DNA of 64,000 nucleotides. Source: Artemia franciscana. Taxonomy: Eukaryota > Arthropoda > Branchiopoda > Anostraca > Artemiidae. Positions 43,390-53,880 of the stretch are shown one piece after another. Positions within the stretch are counted from its first letter, which is position 1; the number at the start of each line of letters is the position of its first letter. Location of the stretch: contig NC_088866.1 of NCBI RefSeq assembly GCF_032884065.1, positions 29,146,440 to 29,210,439 on the forward strand, given 5' to 3'. The position numbers and the translations under genes are program-made. The notes under the pieces are model-generated. The model searched no databases, was not told the origin of the DNA, and worked only from the letters and a program-made list of their open reading frames with translations.

Positions 43390-46170
43390 TAAATTAAAAC
43401 TAATTTAGTTAGGAGTTTTTCTAGCTGCATTTGACAATGTTGCACTTACAGCGATACTAGTCGTTCTTAATTCAAACTAAACCCTTCTAAAATCATGTTA
43501 AAGTACTAAAATTTCCTCTTTTATCAGTTCTTTTGTCCATCGCCTCAACTCTGGCTAAGACCACAAAGACAATTTTCTCTAGAGAATCCTTGGTTTCTTT
43601 TCGACATAACCCAATTTGATAGGTAAAGCAAAAAAAATGTTGTCACCTTGATAGAACTGTTTTGTACGGCCTTGTGTATTTATAAGTTTGTCTCCGAAAT
43701 CAAAACTTACGAGTTGTTTGTTCTCTTGGAAAGTCCTGTCCAATTCGAATGATAATCCTGGTGGTTTTTCTTATATTCTAAGTAAATATAGGGTGTGTTT
43801 GATGTTAGTATTGCCAACAGACTCATGTTTGCTAGGTCGTCTCCACTGTCTGAACCTAATTCAAATAACTTGTTTCCCCTTTCTTCTGGAATTGCAACAA
43901 ATGTACGTGGTGACATTAAAATTTAAGACATATCTCGGATAACATGTGTCGTTCTAATATTTTTATGGGGCGGACTTTTAATCGGAAATCCATTACTGAC
44001 TTTTATTATTTTACTCGTTTTTTAATGGAATTAGTTTAATGTATTTTGTTTTCACTGACAGTGATAAAACTGATAAACGCGCAGATTTTCGTGGTGAATT
44101 ATAATTACAATTTCTCGATTTTGAAGTTTTTGCATAATAACCTTAAAGTTTTATCATCTACAGAATTTTAATGAATTCAGAAATTAATACTATAGTTTGA
44201 AAAATTAAAATTAACAGAGACAGATGAAAAAAAGGATTTCTTGCCAAAATTACAACGATAGTTCTTGCCACCTTCCCGATTTTCTAAGCAAATACAGTTT
44301 GTTTGATGTTAAGATTGTCAAAAATCTCGTGTTTGCTAAGTTCGTTCCCAAGTCAGAGCCTATTTCGAGCAATTTGTTTCCCCTTATTGTTGGAATTCCA
44401 GTAAATTTATCTGGCGACATTAAAATTCAGAACGTTTCTTGGATGACATGTATCGCCATGTGACTTTCTGGGGTTATTCACATTAGGGAGTTTTGCTAAT
44501 TTTAAAATGGAATTGATTTAGTATCGTTTGACAACATTGATACTCATAATACTAATTAACTGAAGAATCCTGGCAGTGAGCGAAGGGGTGCTTCGCTCAC
44601 TACAATATGTGTTGCTTTGTGATTACAACACAATATGTGTTGCTTTGTGACTGGGTTATTCTAATTACATTTTAAGGAGCTTTGCTTCTTTTTTGTTAAT
44701 GTTTAGGTTTGCTTGGCTGCCCTGATGCTGATAAATCTTGATATATTTTTCTGGTGAGTTTGAAATGTAATAAGAAATTAATTGAAATGTCTTTGCAAAC
44801 TAACTTCTTTGTCTTACTGGTTTTAGAGTTTCAATGAATTTAAAAACTGGAAATTAACATGAACAAAATAAAAAGGTAGGTTTTATAAAATGTTTTTGAT
44901 ATTTGGTTTTAGGACTGTCAAGAGCATAATGCTTACTAGGATGTCTCCCACTGAACCTATCTTCTATCTGTCATATAAATAAAAATGAATTTATATCTGT
45001 ACCGTCGAGTGTGCATTAATACAATTTCATGCGGTCGCCAAGAAACTTTTAGAAGCTGTTGAGCACACTCTTGCGAGGGTTTCAGTTATAAAATTTCTTG
45101 CGTCCCACCCCAAGGCCCTCGTAATATTTTTTTTTGTGCTGACTGAAATTAGGCTACAGACCCCTCAACACAAATACTTGACAGTTCCTTTCGATCACAT
45201 TATTCGTATTTTCTGGATGTTATTATTCAAAAATGCTCGATGGCTGAGTTAACAATTCTAAACTAATATTTCAAATACTTTTACGTTTACAAATACGATT
45301 TTTATTTTACATGTGCGGAAATTTTCTAGGGGAGATTTGTCGAGGAAGAAAATTTTAAGGTTGAAAATTGTCCAGGGGGGGTAGTTTTCTGCCGGGAAAA
45401 TATTTTATGAGGGAAATTTCTACGTAGGAATTTCTCGCGGAAGGGAATTTTTTCCGCAGAGGTGAATTTTCGGAGGGGGAGGGATTTTCCTTGCACTTAT
45501 CGCAGCATAGGCATTCTGATATATCCTGAATTATTCTAGTAAAATTCACAACATATCATAGATGTTATGTGTTGCTTAGTGACTTCCTGTTTCAGATTAG
45601 GGACTTCTACTATTTTTAAATTGGAGTAATTTATTATATAGTTTGGTCACGCTGTTCTAAGAATTAACACGGTAAGACCAAGCTTCTGTGTGTTAACTGA
45701 TTTGCCTTACTATTTGTGGAATTCTATTGAATTTGAAAAATTAACGTAGACAGATTAGAGACTTGAAATTTGTAAAAAAAAATTTCTTCAAAATTCTTGC
45801 CCAAATCAGAATAAAAACTTGGGTGGTCTTCCCAGTTTTTTGAGCAAATACATGGTTTGTTTGGTGTTAGGATTACCACCACTCTCGTGTTTACGCTGTC
45901 TCTTTACTCCGCTGTCTGAACCTATAGAATTTGTTTCCGCTTTTTTTTGGGGAATTCCAGTGGTGTACCAAGTGATAATAAAAGTCATAACTTCACTTGA
46001 ATATCCTAACTTAGTAACTTCTCTGGGTTATTCACATTAGGAGCTTTTGTCGTTTTTAAAACCAGGTTATTTTTATGTCGTTTCGCTAATAATCGTGATA
46101 ACACTGATTACTGAAATTTTTACGGCAAATTTTTAAGTTAGAATCATAATTTTCTGATCGATATAGGAAT
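43390..46170. repeat. Degenerate tandem array of ~500-950 bp units
   Basis: At least four diverged units in the same orientation, with core positions near 43780, 44280, 44890 and 45840. Shared words include CTAAGTAAATA/CTAAGCAAATA/GAGCAAATACA, GTTTGATGTTAG/GTTTGGTGTTAG, CTGTCTGAACCTA/GTCAGAGCCTA, TTGTTTCCCCTT and TTTTTAATGGAATT/TTTAAAATGGAATT. Translations of single units on the + strand resemble one another (LSKY-VCLMLVLP, LSKYSLFDVKIV, LSKYMVCLVLGLP). The - strand gives GNKLFELGSDSGDDLAN-like repeats. Every unit has stops in both readings, so a coding origin is not shown. A short direct repeat ACAATATGTGTTGCTTTGTG lies at 44602 and 44631. Confidence 0.6.
45315..45500. repeat. Short-period GAATTTTCC-like repeat
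   Basis: About nine diverged units of roughly 20 bp of the form GGGAAATTTTCTAGGGGAGA, GGAAGAAAATTTTAAGG, GGGAAAATATTTTATGAGGG and GGAATTTTTTCCGCAGAGG. The same kind of array is at 62465-62770 and, in inverse orientation, at 47350-47445. It gives false ORFs on both strands. Confidence 0.6.
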
Positions 46171-47014
46171 AACTTCAATAAGCTTTATTTTTTGCACAAT
46201 TTCAGATTCTCAAAAAGAATTCCATACCCGCATCTAGAAAAATGGAGACAAATCTCTCCCGGGAACTTACGTACGAATTTATTTTTGGGAGAGGGTCCTA
46301 ATAAAAAACAACAACTAATATTATTTAATAATTTGAATAAGAAGTGCCCAGAAATTAGCGACAATTTATGATTCACTGAGGTGTGTAGGCCCCGAGGCCC
46401 CCATCCCTGAGTATGTCCATGAATCTATCTCTCCAATTTCGGTCCAAAGAACCCTTGTCGCGAAAGGAATAAAATTAGGATCCGAAGAATATACGTCTTT
46501 GGTATTTTGACCATCCCCCCGAACATTCTGTGATACCCCCTTTCAATGTCATGGCTGTTTGCATCTATGATGAAAAAGTTTCAAGTTTGATATCAAAAGT
46601 AAATTTTAGGTTCATACAAGTGATCGCTGTAATACAATTTTGCTTCGTCTTTTTTGGTTTCTTGTAAGGTTTCTTTCCTTCAAAGAAAAGTCATTTTGCT
46701 CCAAGTTATCAAGAAAATTTATTGATTTGTCGAACTAGATTTGATAAAAGCGGCCTTTGATGTTGTTTTCTGAATAAAAAAAAATCTGTATGTTTGAACT
46801 TCTTGTAAAAGTCAACTCTTTAGATAGTACTTTTTTATTGTCTGTCTTTGATAGAACAAAATCGAATGTTAATGTGCACTGAAAATTTTTGGAAAGGCAA
46901 TTTGGTATTATTGTGTTAAAACTTTCATTTGCTTAACTCAACAACTTCCCAACCTAGCGAAAACTCGCTCACCTGTAACGTTGACTTTATTTTTCATTGG
47001 ATTAAAAAGAGATA
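46171..47014. other. No gene seen
   Basis: Mixed DNA with no supported ORF or repeat. Confidence 0.4.
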
Positions 47015-47300
47015 AGTTTTTTTTCAGCTGAAAATAAGGAGCAACATTAAAACTTAACACGAACAGAAATTACTCCTTATATGAGTGGGCTATCACTTCC
47101 TCAACCCTCGCTCTTTACGCTTAAATTTGACTTTTCGTCGCTATTCTTTAAGAGTATAATTCGAATGACAAGTATTTTTGAAGAACCTTACGACTTTAGC
47201 GTAAAGAGCAAGGATTGAGGAAGGGGCAGCCCCTCTCTTATATGGAATAATTTCTGTTTGTTTGAAGTTTAATGTTGCTCCTTATTTTCATTTGAAAACT
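47015..47300. mobile_element. Fold-back MITE (AAAGAGC family)
   Basis: The left arm (AGCTGAAAATAAGGAGCAAC, CTCAACCCTCGCTCTTTACG) and right arm (TTTAGCGTAAAGAGCAAGGA, AATGTTGCTCCTTATTTTCA) are inverses, about 100 bp each around a spacer of about 90 bp. Same family as 15001-15300. More diverged, so older. Confidence 0.8.
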
Positions 47301-47589
47301 AGTTTTCTTGAAATTTAATTTTGACCCTTTTCAATTATCCCAGGAAACCCCCTTCCCTTGCCCCGTGTAAAATACCCGAGGCAACTATTCTCCGTGCGTA
47401 AAATTCTTCCCGGGGAAAATCCCCCCGCCAAAAAATTCCGTTTATTTTCCGATAACAAATACTATGTGTGAATGGACAAATTGCGTAAGTTACAGCCCTT
47501 TCCCCTGGGCATATGGGGACTTGTCATTCACAAAAGCACAGTTATTGGACCTTTCAACTATCCTGAACCAAAGAGCTATCTCAATGTTT

Positions 47590-49150
47590 ATATCGGATGC
47601 GTTTGAGGAATGAGAAGGGGGCTAAACAGGGGACTAGAATTTGTGATTTCCGTTCGAATGAGTGGAAATCAAGGTTTTCTAACCTTCTAGGACCATTGCC
47701 TCGATATGATCATCCCTGGGAGCTAGAATAGTTCCTTTGCACAAAAGAGGTTCTCCAGCTGATCCTGCGAATTCTAGACCTATTTCCATTCTTTTAGTTT
47801 TTTAAAAGGTTCTTGAAAAACCCATGCAGCAGCAGCTACTCCAGTTTCTGGAGAAAAAAAAGGGTTTTTAAATTTTCATCAGTCTGAGTTTAGACCAGGA
47901 CACTTCACCCAAGATGCACCTACGGTTTTGAGGTCGCGGGTTTTGAAGTTCTAGATTCTGACCTTCTACTTGTAGCGGTCCTGATTGATATCAAAAAAGC
48001 ATTTCATAGTAAATACCAGCCTATTCTCCTCGGGAAACTGGAGCATATAGGAATAAGAGGTAAAACTCTGGATTGGTTCAGATCGTACTTGAGGCACCAC
48101 AGGATTTATATGGGAGAAGACCCTGGAAATAGTTTAGTTGTCAATTGTGGTGTCCCCAAGGGTCAACATTACGACCACTACTATTCCTTATTCACATTAA
48201 CGATCTGAATAGCGTATGAGTATTTTTTCACGGCTGTAAGCTATGTGTCGATGAAGCTTCTTTTCAGCCTGTAGATGATGATGAGCTTGTTAAGTTTGCA
48301 GATGATATGATACCACACTAGACTGCTGTGAAAGGGATAAAATAGCGCTCATTTCCAAGCTTAGGGTTTTTGTCGAGGAGAAGTATCTTTGGATGGATTC
48401 TAACCGACTTGTGATTAACGTTGATAAATCTTTCGTTTTTTTTACCGGGTGGGAAGTGTCCTTCTGGAGGTGTGTGATACCGAAACGCCAGAGATTTGAT
48501 CAGTCGGCCAGAAATACGTTTTGTAAAATACCTAGGAGTCCTACTTGATGAGAGCCTGTCATTTCTGCATCACATTCAAGCAGTAGAGCTGAAAATATCC
48601 CGGAATCTTGGAACAATAAAGAAACTAAAGAACGATTTGCCTCGCGAAGAACTGTTCCTGCTATACAACGCTCTTACCAAACCCTATTTATAATACTCTG
48701 CAATGATCTGGCAATCGACTTTTAAATCTAACCTGCAGAAGCTCAATTCGATTCATTAGCGATCTGAAATTAATTGGAAAAAATGAAGACTATTTGTCGA
48801 TGAAGTCGCTGCATCATCAGTCATGCTTGACCATTGTATTCAAGTTTCTAACTGGTGGACTCCCGTCTGCTTTTAAAACATTATTTCGACCAATCTCGGA
48901 CTTGCATAATGTAAATACCCGATCGTCATCAAATCTGCGAATACCCTTCACCCCGACTGTACGATCGAATTTTGCTCCGAATATAACTTGTGCAAGGTCA
49001 TGGAGCCTGTTCCTAGAAAAACTGAGAGGTAGGAGCTCCCTCTTGTCATTTAAAAGAAAAGTAAAAAAAATCATTTATTAGCATAGGAAAAGATTAGTTT
49101 AATATTGGTAAAAAAATTATATAATGTATTAAATACAAATAGATAAAAAT
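47590..49150 (+). pseudogene. LINE ORF2 remnant, sense
   Basis: In changing frames: VLEKPMQQQLLQFLEK and FRPGHFTQDA (RT fingers), VLIDIKKAFHS (motif A, D-KAF), IRGKTLDWFRSYLRHHRIY, then CGVPKGQ (motif B) and LVKFADDMIPH (motif C, FADD). The thumb follows at 48496-48693 (FVKYLGVLLDESLSFLHHIQ) and the C-terminus at 48794-49081 (FKTLFRPISDLHNVNTRSSS), ending in TAG at about 49081. Frameshifts and stops are frequent. Missing a few blocks and no endonuclease. CR1/Jockey-like. Its right end is about 0.5 kb before Patj exon 4. Confidence 0.75.
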
Positions 49151-49672
49151 AAAGTTAAAATTTATTTTATTTTGATATGGTGGTGAGGCAGTTTCCCCTG
49201 TGGCAAAGGGTAGGAGGATAATTGGTAGTTATGTTTGAATAAATGAGAGGTAAGATTGTTTCTGAGCATAGGAACAGTGACCAGGCTGCATATTATGTTT
49301 AAAAGTAGCGGTGGAGGATCTCGGCTTCCAGGAATGGACTGAGTATTGTAATTAGGTGTAATTTATTTTTTTAATTGATAATAAACACCATTGAACATTG
49401 GTTATCGAAAAATTGCTATAATCATGGTCTTTTTTTTCATTTCTTTGTTTTTTACTCAGCGATTGTTCTTTATTTCTGAGGGCAGAAATAAAATGATCAA
49501 ACTAAAAGAAGAGCCTTGATTTGGGGATAGAATCTCTATTGACTATTCAGCTGCCCTTGATGAATAAGAAGCATAAATTTTCGCCATAAAAATATTAATC
49601 AACTTGTTTTAGCGTCACATGATAATAGAAGTACCAAGGACATGAAAATTAATTCTGCGTTTACCTCCTTAG
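49151..49672. other. Patj: End of Patj intron 3; no gene seen
   Basis: The first part may be the 3' tail of the preceding LINE. The last part contains the acceptor TTTACCTCCTTAG at 49660-49672, which has a pyrimidine-rich stretch. Confidence 0.45.
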
Positions 49673-49777
49673 GGAGCGTCTCCATCTGAAGTTGTCGACC
49701 ATGAACTCACCAAATTCCAGGTTTCGTCAGCTGCTTTGGAAACTGCTCTCCCTGGACAAGAAATTCATGAAATCGAG
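49673..49777 (+). CDS. Patj: Patj, coding exon 4 (lead-in to PDZ1)
   Basis: 35 codons, phase 0 at both ends, acceptor CCTTAG and donor GTATGT. It reads GASPSEVVDHELTKF, QVSSAALETALP and GQEIHEIE. In Patj proteins a short -IE-IE/QIQAIEL-like stretch leads straight into the first PDZ domain (L-N---GLGFGI in insects). The exon end at EIHEIE fits that junction, and the PDZ1 carboxylate-binding loop would be in the next exon. The earlier part is acidic/polar and does not form a domain of its own. Identification depends on phase compatibility with exon 3, coding quality compared with neighbours, and this PDZ1 lead-in. It is less certain than exons 2 and 3. Confidence 0.75.
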
Positions 49778-50744
49778 GTATGTTCCATACTATTAGAATA
49801 ATAAAAAAAACATGTTTTGATGATTAATTGAAGAATCATTATGAAGTATAGAATTATTTACTAGTTCAACTAGACCAATTATTTACTTAAAGAACTTATT
49901 ATTATCCATAAGTTCTAGGAAGGAATAGAGGTCTGACAGAAAAATTAGGATTGAATACTATTAGTTCTTCCGGCATAAAAGAACAGGAATGATACAAAAT
50001 TCATTTTTTTGGGGGGAGGAGGGAGGGGGACCAATCGGATTTAGCAAATTAATATTTGTTTGAATTTATAACACAAAATTTACATTCTGAAATAAATTCC
50101 TTCCTGGAAGAATTCACAAATAACATTGCAAATATTGCAACCATTGCAAAAGATACTGTTTATATAAACCGTCAATTCAATAATTTTCCATAATATGAAA
50201 GTTTAACTTAATTAAAAATTTATTAGAATACCGTACGATGTAAAAAATATTTAGTTTTTCATGTATTAGCTGAAAATTGGTCTAAAGTGATGTTTTTGTG
50301 GCTGTTTTGCCATTTAATATCCTTGCCTCCCCCCCACGCACCGAAATAAGTTACTGTCTACGGGCTTGGATTAATTTTTTAATTTTTAAGCCCCCTTTCA
50401 GACGGCTTTGTATTTATAATGCTAGTTTCTTAAATTTAGTTGTTCCTTCAATCAGAGAAACAACACCAGTACATTTATGTCGAATTCAGGGGGGAGGGAA
50501 GATAGAGGGTCCTCTTGGCCTAGGTACAGCCTAATTTGTGCATTTTTTTTTCGCTTCCATTTATGAGAATCTGTTGAGCCAAAATCGTGGTCATTGATCA
50601 TTCTCCTCTTGCTGCTGGCTTTTCTGTTAGACTGGATAACACCACTAGTATCAAAGCTGTTCAAAGGTCTAAACTCACCTGACCTCCGTAATTTCTGCAG
50701 ATGGATCTTTTCTTTCTAAGCTAAAAGTAAGAATATCTTGAGGT
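49778..50744. other. Patj: Patj intron 4, start; no exon recognised
   Basis: Begins GTATGTTCC. AT-rich, with GA-rich GGGGGGAGGAGGGAGGGGG at 50010-50028. I searched by eye for a GLGFGI-like PDZ start in this and all later + strand sequence and saw none. Confidence 0.45.
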
Positions 50745-51210
50745 ATCTTTTGTCATGTGCAGACTAAACCGCTACCTTTGGCAAAAACACAATATCAGCT
50801 CTGCAACTAAACTGCAATTTGTCAACGCCCTTGTCGACTATGTGATGCTCTAAGGAGGTGAGACGCGGCAAACATCAGCCGCCTTTCTGAAGACCATCCG
50901 TGGGTTCGATTCAAAGAGCCGGAGGAGGTTAAAGGTCTGCAATGGTTCGGCTTTGTCAGCAACGGGAAGTTATTCATTCTCACTAAGCAGTCTCGGTTTT
51001 TGATCCCAATAGCCGAACAAGTCCTGTGATGGTTAAGGCACTGGCTTCGAATACTTCACCTATTGCAGTCAACTGGAAGAAACCTCGTGGTAAGCCGAAG
51101 AAACGGTGGTCCGACAGCCTGTTCCAGTTCCTCACGATCGCAAATATCACATTTAGCGGAGGTCAGCATGGACCGAAGTGGATGGAGGAAGAAGACATCT
51201 ATCTTTAAGC
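50745..51210 (+). pseudogene. LINE ORF2 C-terminal remnant (RTE-like)
   Basis: The + strand reads RLNRYLWQKHNISSATKLQF, VNALVDYVML, then a stop, GGETRQTSAAFLKTI and, in another frame at 51026-51208, KPRGKPKKRWSDSLFQ and GGQHGPKWMEEEDI. The ISS-TKL blocks, the L--G-ETW-like spacing and the GRPKKRW-D----GP-WM ending are typical of the C-terminal part of RTE-type ORF2. Broken by at least two stops or shifts. The RT core is not present. Confidence 0.65.
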
Positions 51211-53689
51211 CAACCACCGCCTGTTAGGACTTGTACTGGTATGCTAAGTGTTGTCATAAAAAAAATTATGATTGTAATAAATAAACGTAATGAAATAGAA
51301 AGCATGTAAAAAAAAGAAAATATTTAAAAAAAATTATTAAACTGTTGCGAAATTGATTAAGCAACTGACACCTGGTTGTTAAATTGATTTTTGTTTTACT
51401 CACTTAAACATAGTTTTAGAATACAGCTCTTTGTTAGCATTTTGTTTTCTCTTTTTACGAAACTGTAAGAGCTTTAAGAAAATGTTTGTCTCACTTTGCT
51501 CTATTACATTTTTTGTTGCCATTAGATCGTCATAGTTCTGAACCAATGAATAAAGTCTCACAATTTTGTTGTTTGACTGTGAAATGTAAATACCCACCGA
51601 TTTAAGCTGTTACATCAATTTGCTCTCCGCTCTTGATATTTGTTAATTTTCCTCTTCTACTAATTGAGATAAAATGTCTTCTATCCGTAGTCTCTCTTGA
51701 GAGCTTCAAGTGCTGGGCTTGTTTTTTCTAAATGGAGTGTGACAGTGGCCGTCCTAAGGGATTCAGTTCCGAAAATCAATTATTAAAGAACTTAGTCAGC
51801 CTGGAAGAAAAGAACATAGTTTGGCAGCTAGCAGAAAAAATTCTTAGAGATAATCTTATGATTGGTTCTAATAGAAATCAAATTCCGCTTCGGCAGTTGA
51901 ATTTCCTGTCGCTCGGTGAAAAACGCAAAATTTTTTGTTTTTGCACATTTGAATTCGAAACTTCCGCAAATGGGCTATTGGACATGCTGAATATGATGCT
52001 GCAATTTTAAGATAGGTCGCTGCCTGGGGTCATCGAATATTTGATTCAATTTATGTTCGGATCAGATTTGAGGAATTTTGTTTCTCCGGCTAGCAAAATT
52101 AGACTTAAGAGAGATAGAAGTTTTCTCTTTGTGCAGGCACGTATCGAGAAGGGAGAAGTGAACTTGTTAAAAAATTACGTTCAGAAATTTAACCCCTCAC
52201 CCTGTGAAGTACCTCTTTCATTCTCCCTCCCCCCCACCAAAAAACTAACTCCAGACCCATTCACGGTTTTGCTTTAAAAAAAAAATATACTCTTAAGTAT
52301 TCATTGTAGATAGATATTTAGATGAGCTTTTTTTTTTGAGAAAATTTCCAAGAAGGCTTGAGAGAATTCTTTGGAGAAATACCGATCTACCTTGTAATAA
52401 AACCTGACCACAGTCAAAACTTAGCTAGGCTACCAATAGTGTTAGGTTCTCTTCAAATATGAAATTACGGTCTCCAACCCCGTTCAAACTGATCTGCGTA
52501 AATACCACCATCTTTGTGAAGTGTTATTGCAATTACTGCGAATTTGTGTCTTCGATAGTTATTTTTTTTTTGCCCACTTTTAAGGCAGTCGGTTTACATA
52601 ATAGAGGTTTTTTGTTTCTTTCAAGCTACACTGAAAGTAACAGCTGGGCAAAATTTTTTATGATTCGCCTAGGCATTTCTGCAGATTCAATAAGAACTTT
52701 AGTAAGCGTAAGATGTTCTTAGAATGACATCAGTAGGGCCAAGGTGTTCAGTCGTACTTTGATCCTCCTCACCTATATTGCCTTGTTGCTACCTTTGAGA
52801 ACTGCTTAGCAAATATGTTTGGCAATTATCTCAGAAGTGTAAAAATCTTGGATTATCATTATTATTGGTGGATTCATAAAACTGAGATGAAGCTCAATCC
52901 ACAAAGACTCATTGCCTCTACACCCCCTCCCCTCTAAAAAATGAAATAAATATAGCACCAATAGCCACTGGTCTATTAATTCTCCCTTGGGTTTGGTATT
53001 TTGAGATAGAGCTTGTCTCTCTCTCTTTCTCCTCCTTTACAGAACAGCCTTCCTTGATAATCTCAAGATGTCAGCCATTGTTTTCCTTTGTGCCGAGAAC
53101 CCCTACCTGCTAACTTTAGACCGGCTTGGACAGGCAACATTTGTCCCTCAAAAAAAAAGGGAAAATCACCACCAATTGCCAACCATTAAGCGGCAAGTGT
53201 CATTTGATCTTCAGAATCGTGACTAGCAAGAAAACGTCTTTCTTCCATATTGAATTACTCCCCAAGGGGTCGTTTCTTGCATTGCGATGCCACGTTTCTT
53301 GCCCTTTATATTCCCTAGGGATCGACCCCCTGGGCTCTATTTCTGCAGCCATGACTGGCTTCACTTCATCCAATCTCGGGACGTATTCTGAAAAATACCC
53401 AGCCTCTTGGTCGGAAATTCAGCGGCTATATTGTGACTGAAATTAGCAATAGAAGGCTCCTATTTAAGGCTATTCTCAGGGGCACCATGAGAAGGCTGTC
53501 ACCACTGCCCAAAATATCATTACGACTTTTAGGCGTGACAGCAGTTACATATCTCATATTCTTTTTTTTACCCCTCGTTTATTGTCCTTTTTTTGCGGAG
53601 CAACTGTGGTCGGTGTTTCAGCATTAAGGTATTTTTACTCCGCCTTTTTGTTTATTTTACTGACCTTGGTACTTTAAGGCGCTACACTT
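51211..53689. other. No gene recognised
   Basis: Several + strand ORFs of 60-104 codons (51732-52010, 52459-52722, 53126-53440). None shows a known domain or clear splice context. A poly-A or poly-T tract of 8-9 occurs every few hundred bases. 51732-52010 reads like a mixed hydrophilic protein (ENQLLKNLVSLEEKNIVWQL) and is the most protein-like. I cannot assign it. Confidence 0.35.
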
Positions 53690-53880
53690 TAGACCATTTC
53701 CTGTGTTTTTTTCCGCATTGTTAAAGATCCTTTTAAGTGCATTTTGGGAATATCAGGACGTCTATAAAGTTCTTTTCAAGGACACTAACAGAACTCTCGA
53801 AAAGAGCTCTTTAATGTTAGTCGTTTGGCTGTTGGTTATATCTTTTAAAAATCTTTATTAGACTAGAAGGCTCTGATTTC
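53690..53880. repeat. Dispersed repeat, copy 1 (copy 2 at 61025-61200)
   Basis: Shares TATAAAGTT-CTTT-AAGGAC, CCTTTTAAGTGC/CCTTTTCCCGCATTTG and GCTGTTGGTTAT/GCCGTTGGTTAT with 61025-61200, same orientation. Diverged and non-coding. Confidence 0.45.

Noticed and set aside
53126..53440. 104-codon + strand ORF
   Set aside because: Cys/Ser/Leu mixture without known motif, and no splice context with Patj.
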